Program-made: the position numbers and the translations under genes
Shown here: in pieces, positions 9,990-19,072 of the stretch
Layout: each line of letters opens with the position of its first letter
Numbering within the stretch: the stretch's first letter is position 1
Source: Nemertoderma westbladi
Taxonomy: Eukaryota > Xenacoelomorpha > Nemertodermatida > Nemertodermatidae
Direction of reading: 5' to 3'
Length of the DNA: 46,823 nucleotides
Assembly: GCA_032718475.1 (NCBI GenBank)
Contig: JAUCBJ010007178.1
Coordinates: forward strand, 1 to 46,823
The notes under the pieces: generated by a model
Databases searched by the model: none
The model's input: the letters and a program-made list of their open reading frames with translations, nothing else
Told to the model about the DNA's origin: nothing

Positions 9990-12900
9990 TTAGAGGTAGT
10001 GAGGGGGGTGGATAGTGCGTCCAGACCGAGTTCGAACAGACGGGGCGTCCGGGGTGGGCAGTGGTGGTGTGTATGTCGGTGTCCCCCTAGTGGCGGGAAG
10101 GTCGGGAGGAACTCTGGGAGGTCGGCCGCGACGCCGTGGCTGCCCGTAGACGATCGGCTCAGTGCAGTCTAGATGTGCCGGCTTCAGTCGGTCGACGGAC
10201 ACTGTCTCGGTGCGGCCCCCAATGTCGAGTTGGAACGTCTTGGGCCCATGGACCAGGACCCGGTAGGGTCCCTCATATGGGCGTTCCAGGTGCGTCCGGT
10301 GGGCGTCCCGTCGGACGAAGACGTGTGGGGCATTTTGGAGTTCGTGGGGAACAGACGATGGGGTTGGACCGTGACGCGACGTGGGGACTGGGGCGAACCG
10401 TCCGACACGCTCGCGGAGTTGCGGAAGGATCGTGGACGGAGAGTGTGGGACGTCCGTCTGCGTGGGCGGGAGGAACTCGCCCGGGACGGTGAGGGGGGCA
10501 CCGTAAACCAACTCGGCGGTGGAGGTGCCCAAGTCGTCCTTGGGTGCGGTCCTAATTCCGAGAAGGACCCACGGCAACTCGTCGACCCAGGCGGGGCCGG
10601 TGAGGGACGCACGGAGGGCGGACTTGAGGTGGCGGTGGAAACGTTCCACCAGTCCGTTTGCCTGCGGGTGGTAGGCCGTTGTGCGGTGCAGTTGGGTGCC
10701 CAGCAGCTGGTTGACGGCGGACCAGAGCTGGGAAGTGAACTGCGAGCCCCGGTCGGAGGACACGTCAGTAGGGACGCCAAAACGGGCGATCCAGTTCGCG
10801 ATGAGCGCGTGGGCGCAGCTCTCAGTGGAGGTGTCGGTGAGGGGAATGGCCTCCGGCCACCGGGTGAATCGATCCACCATCGTTAGGAGATGGGTGTACC
10901 CGTGGGACGGCGGGAGGGGCCCGACCAGATCTATGTGGATGTGGTCGAAGCGGCGATGGGGAGTCTCGATGGTGCCGAGGGGAGCGCGGACGTGGTGTTG
11001 CACCTTGGACGTTTGGCACGGCACACAGGTTGTTGCCCATGCACCGACCTGTTTCCGGAGGCCATGCCAAACGAATCGGTCGGCGACGATTTTCTTAGTC
11101 GTGCGGACCCCCGGGTGCGAGAGGCCGTGGATGACGTCGAAGACGTGGCGACGCCACGTGGCCGGAACGACCGGTCTGGGGTGGCCGAGAGAGACGTCGC
11201 AGAGCAGCGTTGCGCCGGAGGGGCCGATGGGGACGTCCTGTAGTTCGAGGCCCGAGATGGCGGTGCGGTATGCGGCCATCTCGCTGTCGGCGAGTTGGGC
11301 GGCAGCCATGGCGACGTAGTCGAGGCCGGGGGTGTGTACAGCGCCGATGTGTGTCCTGGAGAGGGCGTCCGCCACACAGTTATCTTTCCCCGAGACGTGG
11401 GCGATGGCCGTGGTGAACTCCGACACATAGGCGATGTGCCGCTGTTGTCTGGAGGACCACGGGTCACTGATCTTGGAGAAAGCGAACGTGAGAGGTTTGT
11501 GGTCCGTGTAGGCGGTGAAGGCGCGCCCCTCCAGGAAGTACCGGAAGTGGCGAATTGCGAGGTAAAGGGCCAGGAGCTCCCGGTCGAACGCGCTGTACTT
11601 CACCTCCGGGGGTCTCAACTGGCGGCTGAAGAACGCTAGGGGGCGCCACGACCCGCCGACCAGCTGCTCGAGGACGGCGCCCACGGCCGTGCCAGAGGCG
11701 TCCACTGTGAGTGCCGTGGGGGCAGTGGCTTCGGGGTGGGCCAACATGGTGGCGTGGGCGAGGACCTCCTTCGTGTCCCGGAAGGCTACCAGCATGTCGG
11801 GAGACCAATCGAGGAGTTTCGGCTTGGTACCGGAAAGGGCCCTGTAGAGAGGCCGCATAATGGCTGCAGCAGAGGGGATGAACCGATGGTAGAAGTTTAC
11901 CATCCCCACGAACTCCTGCAGGCCCTTAACGGTGGTGGGCTGGGCGAAATCCCTGATGGCGGCGACCTTGTCAGGGAGGGGAACGGCTCCATGGGCCGAG
12001 ATGCGGTGGCCGAGGAAGTCGATGACCGGTCGACCGAACTGGCACTTGGCGAGGTTGATGACGAGGCCGTGCTGCTGGAGGCGCGAGAAGAGCTGACGGA
12101 GATGGTCTCGGTGCTCCTGTCTGGACCGACTCGCGACGAGGACATCGTCTAGGTAGATGAAGACGAAGTCGAGTCCCTGGAGCGCCGAGTCCATCAGTCT
12201 CTGGAAGGCCTGGGCCGCGTTCTTCAGCCCGAACGGTACCCGGAGGAACTCGAAAAGGCCGAACGGGGTGATGACGGCGGTCTTAGCGATGTCGACCTCA
12301 TGGATGGGTATCTGGTGGTAACCGCGCACCAGATCGATCTTAGAGAAGATCCGTGCTCCTGCCAGGCGGGAGGAGAAGTCCTGGATGTGGGGAACAGGAT
12401 ACCGATCCGGAGTCGTGGCGTCGTTGAGGCGGCGGTAGTCGCCGCAGGGCCTCCAGCCACCCGAGGGTTTCGGGGCCATGTGGAGGGGAGACGACCAGGG
12501 ACTGTTAGATCGGCGGACGATCCCCATCTCCTCCATCTTGCGGAACTCCTCCTTGGCGATCGCCAGTTTGTCTGGAGGGAGACGGCGGGCGCGGGCGTGG
12601 ACTGGTGGCCCTTCGGTGGGGATATAGAGTTCCACGCCGTGTTTCACCGTCGGGTCGGAGAACCGAGGCTCCGTGATGTCGGGGAACTCGGCAAGGAGAC
12701 GGGCGAACTCGTTGTCGGAGGAGGCGACGGAACCGAGGTGGAGAGCGTGTCCCGGGGTCCGCCCGCATGGAATCGAGGTCAACGTCTCGGCGTCGACCAG
12801 ACGGCGGCCTCTCAGATCAACCAACAGGTTGTTGGCCCGGAGGAAGTCGGCTCCGAGGAGAGGCTGGTCCACGTCCGCGGCCGTGAACCGCCACTCGAAT

Positions 12901-13211
12901 TGGCGGGTCCCGAAACGCAGCGGAATTGTGCGTTGTCCGTATGTCCTGATCGAGGTGCTATTGGCGGCTACGAGGGGCGGACCGCTTCCGCCCGCGCGTG
13001 CCTCGTGCGTCATAGCCGGGATGACGCTGACCTCTGCCCCGGTGTCCACCAGAAACCGTTGCCTGGACAGTCGGTCCAGGACAAATAGCAGCAGATCGGG
13101 GTGGCCGGCCGTAGCAGCTGCTACTGACGGCCGGCCGGGGCGTTTCCCGGAAAAGTGCAGGGCGAGCGGCACTTCAGGGCGTCGGTGCCAAACTTCTGGT
13201 GGAAGTAGCAC
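9990..13211 (-). CDS. pol: Ty3/gypsy Pol polyprotein (PR-RT-RH-IN)
   Basis: An open frame of 1073 codons that makes the protease, reverse transcriptase, RNase H and integrase. Visible landmarks: DTGA at residues 56-59; RT with KPSGGWR near 248 and YLDD at 353-356; RNase H acidic residues D504, E545, D570; integrase zinc finger H695, H699, C729, C732; catalytic D761, D820, E856 (D-58-D-35-E); and a GPY/F-type module with EGPYRV near residue 1000. The C-terminal tail is proline/arginine-rich (RRRGRPPR). Translation most likely enters by -1 frameshift from gag at 13142-13148 rather than from the first start codon, so about the first 20 codons of the frame are probably not used. No lesion was found. 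Neighbours are gag upstream (overlap of about 90 nt) and the PPT downstream. Confidence 0.95.
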   Translation of the reverse strand: MLLPPEVWHRRPEVPLALHFSGKRPGRPSVAAATAGHPDLLLFVLDRLSRQRFLVDTGAEVSVIPAMTHEARAGGSGPPLVAANSTSIRTYGQRTIPLRFGTRQFEWRFTAADVDQPLLGADFLRANNLLVDLRGRRLVDAETLTSIPCGRTPGHALHLGSVASSDNEFARLLAEFPDITEPRFSDPTVKHGVELYIPTEGPPVHARARRLPPDKLAIAKEEFRKMEEMGIVRRSNSPWSSPLHMAPKPSGGWRPCGDYRRLNDATTPDRYPVPHIQDFSSRLAGARIFSKIDLVRGYHQIPIHEVDIAKTAVITPFGLFEFLRVPFGLKNAAQAFQRLMDSALQGLDFVFIYLDDVLVASRSRQEHRDHLRQLFSRLQQHGLVINLAKCQFGRPVIDFLGHRISAHGAVPLPDKVAAIRDFAQPTTVKGLQEFVGMVNFYHRFIPSAAAIMRPLYRALSGTKPKLLDWSPDMLVAFRDTKEVLAHATMLAHPEATAPTALTVDASGTAVGAVLEQLVGGSWRPLAFFSRQLRPPEVKYSAFDRELLALYLAIRHFRYFLEGRAFTAYTDHKPLTFAFSKISDPWSSRQQRHIAYVSEFTTAIAHVSGKDNCVADALSRTHIGAVHTPGLDYVAMAAAQLADSEMAAYRTAISGLELQDVPIGPSGATLLCDVSLGHPRPVVPATWRRHVFDVIHGLSHPGVRTTKKIVADRFVWHGLRKQVGAWATTCVPCQTSKVQHHVRAPLGTIETPHRRFDHIHIDLVGPLPPSHGYTHLLTMVDRFTRWPEAIPLTDTSTESCAHALIANWIARFGVPTDVSSDRGSQFTSQLWSAVNQLLGTQLHRTTAYHPQANGLVERFHRHLKSALRASLTGPAWVDELPWVLLGIRTAPKDDLGTSTAELVYGAPLTVPGEFLPPTQTDVPHSPSTILPQLRERVGRFAPVPTSRHGPTPSSVPHELQNAPHVFVRRDAHRTHLERPYEGPYRVLVHGPKTFQLDIGGRTETVSVDRLKPAHLDCTEPIVYGQPRRRGRPPRVPPDLPATRGTPTYTPPLPTPDAPSVRTRSGRTIHPPHYL
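13103..13148 (-). promoter_or_regulatory. -1 ribosomal frameshift signal between gag and pol
   Basis: On -, the slippery heptamer G GGA AAC (13148-13142) is in the gag phase, and a -1 shift at it enters the pol frame exactly. After a 5-nt spacer come GGCCGGCC (13136-13129), a GTCA bulge, the self-pairing GTAGCAGCTGCTAC (13124-13111), and a second GGCCGGCC (13110-13103) that pairs with the first. The result is an 8-bp all-GC lower stem and a 5-bp upper stem with an AGCT loop. The gag stop TAG (13123-13121) lies inside the stem-loop. Confidence 0.85.
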
Positions 13212-13861
13212 CAGTCGTCGTGAGCAGGCTGGGGGACGCGTGAACTCCGGCCGCTAGTTGGGGGGCCGGTGGAGGGCTTGTGGCGGGCCGGCCCGCCGGG
13301 ACCTCGTACAGTACGCACTGCCGGCTCCGGTACGATGAGCGGCGTCGCTACAGCATGAGCGGAGAGTGAGCTCGAGCGGGAGGTTTCCCAAAGCGCGTCG
13401 GCACGGTCTGCGACGCGGTCGAGGTCGCGAAAGTCCTCCTCGGCGAGTTGGAGGCGTATGGCGTCGGGCATCTGGCGGAGGAACGCCTCCTCGAACAGCA
13501 GGCAGTGGTGGTTATCACCGAGGAGTGCCTGCATCTCACCGAGGAGCTGCGAGGGTCGGCGGTCGCCGAGGCCGTTCAAGTCCCAGAGCCGCGCGGCGCG
13601 GTCGCGGCGGGAGAGTCCGAACACCTTGAGGAGTTTGGCCTTGATCTGGGCGTACTGGTCGACAGTAGGGGGATCCCGGATCAGCTGGAGCAGGCGACTG
13701 GCAGTGTCCTGGTCGAGGGCCCCCACCACGTAGTAGTACTTAGTGGCCTCGGTTGTGACGCCCCGGATGGCGAACTGTGCCTCGGCCTGGGCGAACCAAA
13801 CCTCAGGCTGGTTAGTCCAGAAGGTGGGCAGTTTCAGGGAGACGGCATTTGCCTCAGCCAT
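13121..13861 (-). CDS. gag: Ty3/gypsy Gag protein, C-H-C-C type
   Basis: A 246-residue structural protein forming the virus-like particle. It starts at the ATG at 13861, about 70 nt inside the PBS. The N-terminal 150 residues have the capsid-type pattern of this clade (LPTFW, then [14 protein letters not shown], then a [11 protein letters not shown] block). A proline/arginine linker leads to C218-x2-H221-x9-C231-x3-C235, the C-H-C-C motif reported for CsRn1-like elements in place of a CCHC knuckle. It ends at TAG within the frameshift stem-loop, 90 nt into the pol frame. It is intact. Confidence 0.92.
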   Translation of the reverse strand: MAEANAVSLKLPTFWTNQPEVWFAQAEAQFAIRGVTTEATKYYYVVGALDQDTASRLLQLIRDPPTVDQYAQIKAKLLKVFGLSRRDRAARLWDLNGLGDRRPSQLLGEMQALLGDNHHCLLFEEAFLRQMPDAIRLQLAEEDFRDLDRVADRADALWETSRSSSLSAHAVATPLIVPEPAVRTVRGPGGPARHKPSTGPPTSGRSSRVPQPAHDDWCYFHQKFGTDALKCRSPCTFPGNAPAGRQ

Positions 13862-13931
13862 GGTGAAGGCGTTGGAGCGGGGCGCGAATAACGGGAGGGC
13901 TGTTGGTTGCAGTTCGACTCAACAAATCGTG

Positions 13932-13950
13932 CTGAGCAGTCGGGTCACCA
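13932..13950 (-). other. Primer binding site, tRNA-Trp-like
   Basis: One nucleotide inside the 5' LTR, - reads TGGTGACCCGAC. This matches the complement of the 3' end of animal tRNA-Trp (...GGGGTCACCA) over the first nine bases, then lacks one C. CsRn1-type elements are known to use tRNA-Trp. Confidence 0.75.
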
Positions 13951-13951
13951 A

Positions 13952-14171
13952 TGTGGCAGTATAATCGTACTGCTAATGTCTCATCATAAAGTATACCGGA
14001 TATGCAAAGGTATGCAATAAAAATGTATAATATGAAGGCAGTAGTTAGCCTACACCAGTAAGTAGGATGTAGGAAGTTAATGCAGTGAATAGTCAAGTGA
14101 AAACTCTCTAACACTTGTCCGAGTATATGGCAAACTCAGTAGGTCCTGAGTATGTAAGTGGCACCGCCACA
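13952..14171 (-). repeat. 5' LTR of the gypsy element
   Basis: 220 bp, TGTGGC...GCCACA, one base different from the 3' LTR. It is AT-rich, unlike the coding interior. Promoter and polyadenylation signals are presumed here but not pinned down. Confidence 0.95.
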
Positions 14172-14175
14172 ACAG

Positions 14176-15533
14176 TCAGAATATAATTGCACGGTAATGG
14201 CGACGGTTAAAAACTGTTCCGGTCTCACAACTGTATAGATACCAACTAATTCAGAATCAATAAGTGCAACGGTTATATATTATTAACACATATTAATCAC
14301 TGCTACAGTATTGAGTGGCCTGGCCAGTAGATACGTTCTAATCACTCCCAATCTGTTTTCCCCTCCCATCATTGGTCAACCTGATTAATTGTCACCTCGC
14401 CACTCCCTGCTGTCACTGTCCCCACGTGCTAACCCCTGCTAGCCCCTTTGTCCCTCTGAGATGGTTTGACCTCTCAACTCTCCCTGTGGCTGGCGATGTG
14501 TATCGCCTAAGTTGGTTATGAGGTGACATTATTATTGGTAATGTCACCTTCCCAACTATAATTGGTAAAATGCCACTAAGCCCATTTTCGGTGGGTAGTG
14601 CAGGGAATTGAATCCGCTTACATAGCCCTACCAGATCAATCCTATTAAAAAACAATTGAATTAAATCAACGGATCTCTTAAATATCTCTTCAATTCTCCT
14701 AATAACTTCAGTAATTATCAGTAATATAAATGGTATCATCTTCAGAATCTGCAGATTAAAGCGGATCTAATTAAATCAAAGTAAACTTAAGCCGCCATAT
14801 ATTACAATATATTATTAACTATAAACTGCATGAAAGCCGTGGTTTAAAAAACCCAGGGAAATAATTATGAACTGAACGATGGTGAATCTATATTATATTT
14901 GTGTGAGGAATTATTTGCAATTATGTTATTTCAACTATCTTGTACTGTAACATGATAAGCCTGACATGGTTCTGATCAACATCCCCACCATAGATAAACG
15001 GGTTTAATTATTAAACTAACCAGGGTCTTTCCCGAAACTCTCCACCGACTATTTTTGCATTAACCTTCGTTTGGTATTTCGATTTCACATAGTTTTCAAT
15101 GTCTCTGTTACAATTGGCCATATTGTTTTATCCAGTTACTGCTGCCTCTTTCTTTGCAATGTAGCCACCTATAATAGTTCGGGTTTTCAAAGGTAAAAGA
15201 TATTTGGGGTAGTTTTATATTTAAATAAATTTATATAAATATTATTAATTGAATTAATTATAATTATGCATCTATTAATTATTCCGCCCAGTGAATTTGG
15301 ACGATATCTTGGTATAAGACTCTGTATGACTATCAGTTTAGCGGGGTACTTTAATTTAATTGTAAATTCGTCGTGAGATATTATTACGTAAAAATATTTT
15401 GTGATATAATATAAAATTATTGGACATTTATTTAAAAAAAAATATATTTTTAATCAATAAGAGAAAATACATTAATTTTAAGTAAGATATATTCCTGGAT
15501 GGATGTCCATCAAAGCAGAAAGACAGTAATAAA
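14176..15533. other. AT-rich stretch, no gene seen
   Basis: No coding or RNA signal apart from a hairpin at 14521-14549. The sequence becomes very AT-rich from 14750 onward. It may include the outer part of the element into which the gypsy copy inserted, since flanks at 9741 and 14176 were contiguous before insertion. Confidence 0.4.
14521..14549. repeat. Perfect 11-bp hairpin
   Basis: AGGTGACATTA and TAATGTCACCT are perfect inverted arms around a 7-nt loop (TTATTGG). Confidence 0.75.
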
Positions 15534-16310
15534 TAATGGCTGGCCCTGATATTATTCTGTATAAATCATGGCTGAACCCTGATATTATTCTGTATGAATC
15601 ATGGCTGAGCCCTGATATTATTCTGTATGTATCATGGCTGAGCCCTGATATTATTCTGTATAGAATCATGGCTGAGCCCTGATATTATTCTGTATGAATA
15701 ATGGCTGAGCCCTGATATTATTCTGTATGAATCATGGCGGAGCCCATGTATGAATTCATTCTGTATGAATAATTGTGGAGCTATGATATTATTCTGTATG
15801 GAATCATGGCTGAGCCATGATATTTCTCTGTATGAATCATGGCTGAGCCCTGATATTATTCTGTATGAATCATGGTTGAGCCCTGATATTATTCTGTATG
15901 AATCATGGCTGAGCCATGATATTATTCTGTATGAATCATGGCGGAGCCCATGTATGAATTCATTCTGTATGAATAATTGTGGAGCCATGATATTATTCTG
16001 TATAGAATCATGGCTGAGCCATGATATTTCTATGTATGAATCATGGCTGAGCCCTGATATTATTCTGTATGAATCATGGCTGAGCCCTGATATTATTCTG
16101 TATGAATCATGGCTGAACCCTGATATTATTATGTATGAATCATGGCTGAGCCATGATATTATTCTGTATAGAATCATGGCTGAGCCATGATATTATTCTC
16201 TATAGAATCATGGCGGAGCCCTGATATTATTCTGTATAGAATCATGGCTGAGCCCTGATTTTATTCTATATAGAATCATGGCTGAGCCCGGATATTATTC
16301 TGTATAGAAT
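15534..16310. repeat. 33/34-bp satellite array, left part
   Basis: About 23 tandem units of GAATCATGGCTGAGCC followed by CTGATATTATTCTGTAT. Many units carry GAGCCATGAT instead of GAGCCCTGAT, which completes a 9-bp dyad ATCATGGCT-G-AGCCATGAT. A six-unit block containing ATGGCGGAGCCCATG is repeated 204 bp apart (15733 and 15937). The 33-bp period leaves long open frames on both strands; these are artefacts. The array continues at 33633, and the BEL element splits it. Confidence 0.95.
16306..16310. repeat. Target-site duplication of the BEL element, left copy
   Basis: AGAAT directly before the TG of the LTR, matched by AGAAT at 33633-33637 directly after the CA of the other LTR. Both lie inside satellite units. 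Confidence 0.9.
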
Positions 16311-17472
16311 TGTTCGCGCTTTCAGACCTTTAGCAGTTTAACCTGCCAAATTAGGATGTCTTCTAGATAATAGATAGTCTTTAGCCTACGACAAATATTT
16401 GATACACTACATTAGCCGAAACCAGTCTATGTGCGATCATTCACCCGCTGGATATACCCGGGAGACTGGATTCGGAAGCCTAATCGTATTGCGGGGTAGG
16501 CCTACTGTATTATTCGATTGATCGTAATATATATAATCTCTGACAAATATTATTCACTTTCGGGAAATATTAACAGTTCCTTTAGGACGTGGCGCTCTAA
16601 ATATGTAAACAGAGTTATGACTTAAACTAGACACAACAGAATGGCTATAGATTCACGTATATGGCGCATTCTTTAGGAGATGCTTCGTTATCAATCACAA
16701 TCATACACAATGCTGCACAATGCTGTACACCAATCTGCCGACCTTCACTAATTTTAGTCACATACAAAGAGAATAACAGACAATACATGTAGGGCCTATA
16801 AAATAGCATTAGATTCACTTCAAACCACTTAATGTAAGCCGCAATCGTTATATGTAACCTGTCTCTCTAACCTTTAGGATATCAAGAAGATTGGGGTGTC
16901 TGATTATTGATCAGTATTCCAAATATAATGTTCCATCAACAAATATAATGAATAACCGACAGCAAAAGCAGTAATGTTAAGTAGGATATGTATGTTATGA
17001 GATATGATTTATGATTAAGAGTAGAGATAACGGATATACGTTCTATAATTAGGCCTACTAATGTTAAGCTAAAGACTGAAACACGGAGGTTCCACGCCGG
17101 TGTTGTAGGCTGTGGGCAAAAATCACATACACTGACTCAACTCCACGAGTTTCTATCTACCATCTAACACAGAGGCAAAAAACGCTCTGATTGGTCGACC
17201 GAACAAAGAGAGAACAAAGAACAAAGAGATGTTCTACGTGGCAATATCAGCTGTTAGCCGTCGTCATGGTATCTACACTGTTTCAAGAGGATCCGGCTTA
17301 TTGCGTCATAAAATTGCGGATTATGTCCGCTAAAGTACACATACAGAAGAAATGACTTTTATGTCCTCTAAAACACCAGTACAGTAAGGACACGGCCTTT
17401 TTATGCCTGGTAAACCAACTACAGAGTACTTTACGGGGAAAATAACCGGCTAATTACGCAAAAGCCTTTACA
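16311..17472 (-). repeat. 3' LTR of the giant BEL element
   Basis: 1162 bp with TG...CA ends. By eye it differs from the interrupted partner (31634-33632) at about six positions, about 99.5% identity. It is the 3' LTR because all element ORFs lie on -. Confidence 0.95.
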
Positions 17473-17488
17473 CCGCTCCCAGAAAATG
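17473..17488 (-). promoter_or_regulatory. Polypurine-rich tract next to the 3' LTR
   Basis: On -, the bases entering the LTR are TTTTCTGGGAGCGG; the GGGAGCGG part is in the position of a plus-strand primer. Confidence 0.55.
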
Positions 17489-17550
17489 GGATTTAAGTCT
17501 ATAAAATATAACAAATCACAGTTTCTAAAATATAAAAATACTCTAAACAG

Positions 17551-17950
17551 TTAGTCTTTCTTACGCGGACGGCGTTTACGCAGTTTTTTGAGGCAAGCAA
17601 GAGTCCTTTTCTCTTTGGGGGTAGCCACTTTACTAGGAGGGCCATAACTCCTGGGTGAAGGGTGCAATATGATTGCATCAGAAGGTGTAGGATTATGGTC
17701 GGGGTATCCGCCGTTTCGATATGCTTCTCCTCGAGCTGATTTTCCTCCGCTCGTAGCTGGATACGTTCATCCAAAAACTCTCGCAGAGAATAGGATCGTC
17801 CAAGTTCGATAACTTCTTAGAGATTCTGGATTTCCCGATCGAACTGAGATATAGTTACTTTGTTTACCGCTTGGACTTGCTAGTGCAATTTACGTTTATC
17901 TGAACAAGCGTAAGTTCCTTTTCTGATCTTTGTAGAATAGCGTCTAACTC
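17551..17950 (-). pseudogene. Accessory ORF3 C-terminal part, broken (coiled-coil and basic tail)
   Basis: Reading - and allowing frame changes, the segment gives an ELDAILQRSEKELTLVQ helix, a DREIQNL stretch ending at an in-frame stop, a charged helix around FLDERIQLRAEENQLEEK, a proline-rich linker and a strongly basic end (KKLRKRRPRKKD) followed by TAA at 17551-17553. Heptad-like leucine/isoleucine spacing suggests a coiled coil, and the tail could bind nucleic acid or act as a nuclear signal; both are inferences. At least two frame changes and one stop separate the pieces. The 91-codon frame at 17774-17499 covers part of it in one phase. No known family is recognised. Confidence 0.5.
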
Positions 17951-18243
17951 ATTTGGTACAACGCTCTCCGCCACTTTGGTGACAGGTTATATCGTGTTAA
18001 GCCGGGACGATGGTAAGGGTTAAACGGCGATATTAAATGTCCGCGTCCCAATCCGGCTAGGTAGGATGGGCTAATATCTAGGAAGCCTACAACCGGGGTG
18101 CCACCGACTAATTGTTCAGGTAACACTAGATCTTTGAACAGTGAGTACAGCTCGGGAGGATCCGTCATACTAATAGGATCAAGAGTCTGAGGTCTCACTA
18201 GGGAATGAAGAGGTCTAATCGAGTATTCCGAAACTCTGATCAT
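17944..18243 (-). CDS. Accessory ORF3c, unknown protein
   Basis: A 99-codon frame whose ATG lies 4 nt after the stop of the 228-codon ORF (TAA-ACCA-ATG), a spacing compatible with termination-reinitiation or with a frame lesion in a once longer ORF. The protein is rich in proline, leucine and serine, with no membrane segment, zinc motif or known domain. Its last codons overlap in another phase the start of the coiled-coil segment downstream, so it may originally have continued into it. Location between integrase and the 3' LTR is where envelope genes sit in some BEL/Pao elements, but no signal peptide or fusion-type hydrophobic segment is seen. Confidence 0.45.
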   Translation of the reverse strand: MIRVSEYSIRPLHSLVRPQTLDPISMTDPPELYSLFKDLVLPEQLVGGTPVVGFLDISPSYLAGLGRGHLISPFNPYHRPGLTRYNLSPKWRRALYQMS

Positions 18244-18247
18244 TGGT

Positions 18248-18934
18248 TTATTTAAGGATGTCTGAGTCGAACGAGCGTAGGTGATACGTCAAACAAATTT
18301 CGCTCGAAACTCCCGTAAATATAGCGAGTAAAACCGTGTTTAAAGCAACGTCTCCGCGGATGTTTATGTCTTTCCGTTTGTTGGTTGGGTCTTGGGCATT
18401 CATCGCAATAATACCAAAGACGCACGTCTTGTAGGGGAAACGCGAGTGATCTTTCTCCAGCTTACAATATTCCTCCATCCGTTCGACGCTATCCAGTACA
18501 ACAGGTAGCGGTCGATCAGCGGTAAGATACATCATAGTGGAATAGAGCCGTTTGAGTTCTACCATGCGGTCATGATGTATACCTTGAGGATATCGAGTTT
18601 CTAGATTCTGTTGACTGGTAATATCGAGATAGGTTTCTCTCAAGAATTCCAGGTATTTGGTAAAGTCGCTGCATTTATCCGGCTCTTTAACATCTGCACT
18701 TTCGAGTCGGTTTCGAATAGAATTTTCGTGTTCGAGTCTCAGTTTATCGTTCCGCTTCCGCTGGGTATGATATTTAAATAAAACCATTTCCCTTTTGGTG
18801 TCTATATAGTTCGTATCGTGTAGGTCGATAGGATGGCCAGTAGTTAAGAAGTCCATATACGTACAATTACGATGCGTATAGCGAGCGGTGAATTTTCTCC
18901 AGCCCAACCCACGCGCAAGTTGCTCCCGGGACAT
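18248..18934 (-). CDS. Accessory ORF3b, unknown 228-residue protein
   Basis: The ATG at 18934 is the first after an in-frame TAA 9 nt upstream. The product is soluble-looking and charged: an N-terminal basic/aromatic part, a lysine/arginine/glutamate-rich helix (residues ~48-80), a YLEFLRETYLDI helix and a C-terminal part with a short hydrophobic run (VALNTVLLAIFTGV). I recognise no domain and no catalytic signature. It follows a 43-codon ORF ending 6 nt before this ATG and precedes ORF3c by 4 nt, so three small frames are packed end to end. Codon content is ordinary and not repeat-derived, which argues for a real gene carried by the element. Confidence 0.6.
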   Translation of the reverse strand: MSREQLARGLGWRKFTARYTHRNCTYMDFLTTGHPIDLHDTNYIDTKREMVLFKYHTQRKRNDKLRLEHENSIRNRLESADVKEPDKCSDFTKYLEFLRETYLDITSQQNLETRYPQGIHHDRMVELKRLYSTMMYLTADRPLPVVLDSVERMEEYCKLEKDHSRFPYKTCVFGIIAMNAQDPTNKRKDINIRGDVALNTVLLAIFTGVSSEICLTYHLRSFDSDILK

Positions 18935-18940
18935 TGGCGG

Positions 18941-19072
18941 TTAGATATAACGACCATCGTCTTCCGTAGTAGTTGGACCAGCGTCGCCGCGTATCAAGCT
19001 ATCAACAAAGGCTTGTAAAGGTAGAGTATATCGCTCCCTGATACCAAGATCATCTTCTATCAACTCAATCAT
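18941..19072 (-). CDS. Accessory ORF3a, unknown 43-residue peptide
   Basis: A small frame starting MIELIEDDLGIRERY and ending EDDGRYI-TAA, 6 nt before the ATG of the 228-codon ORF. It is acidic, with no membrane segment. An in-frame stop lies six codons upstream. It may be a separate leader peptide or the N-terminal piece of a longer protein split by mutation. Confidence is modest because of its size. Confidence 0.35.
   Translation of the reverse strand: MIELIEDDLGIRERYTLPLQAFVDSLIRGDAGPTTTEDDGRYI

Larger units (their letters stand above)
9742..14175 (-). mobile_element. Complete Ty3/gypsy LTR retrotransposon, CsRn1-like
   Basis: The 220-bp LTRs (9746-9965 and 13952-14171) flank gag and pol on -, and an ACAG target-site duplication lies at 9742-9745 and 14172-14175. 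The LTRs differ at only one base that I can see, so insertion was recent. The PBS, PPT, frameshift signal and all catalytic residues are present with no premature stop. A gag with a C-H-C-C motif (not CCHC) and a tRNA-Trp-like PBS are traits of the CsRn1 clade. The coding part is strikingly GC-rich while LTRs and flanks are AT-rich. By sequence alone this copy could be competent. Confidence 0.95.

Noticed and set aside
10136-13964. Many long frames on + and in other phases across the gypsy element
   Set aside because: They are shadows of the GC-rich gag and pol genes on -; none has a recognisable domain.
15632-16190. Long open frames on both strands with an 11-residue repeat
   Set aside because: They arise because the satellite unit is 33 bp (a multiple of three). 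Composition and both-strand openness show repeat artefact, not a gene. The same holds for the frames in 33976-35271.
15534-16310. CRISPR-like array of regular repeats
   Set aside because: Units are contiguous with no unique spacers, and the context is clearly eukaryotic.
18248-18934. Accessory ORF3b as an envelope gene
   Set aside because: No signal peptide, no clear transmembrane anchor and no cysteine pattern typical of envelope proteins.
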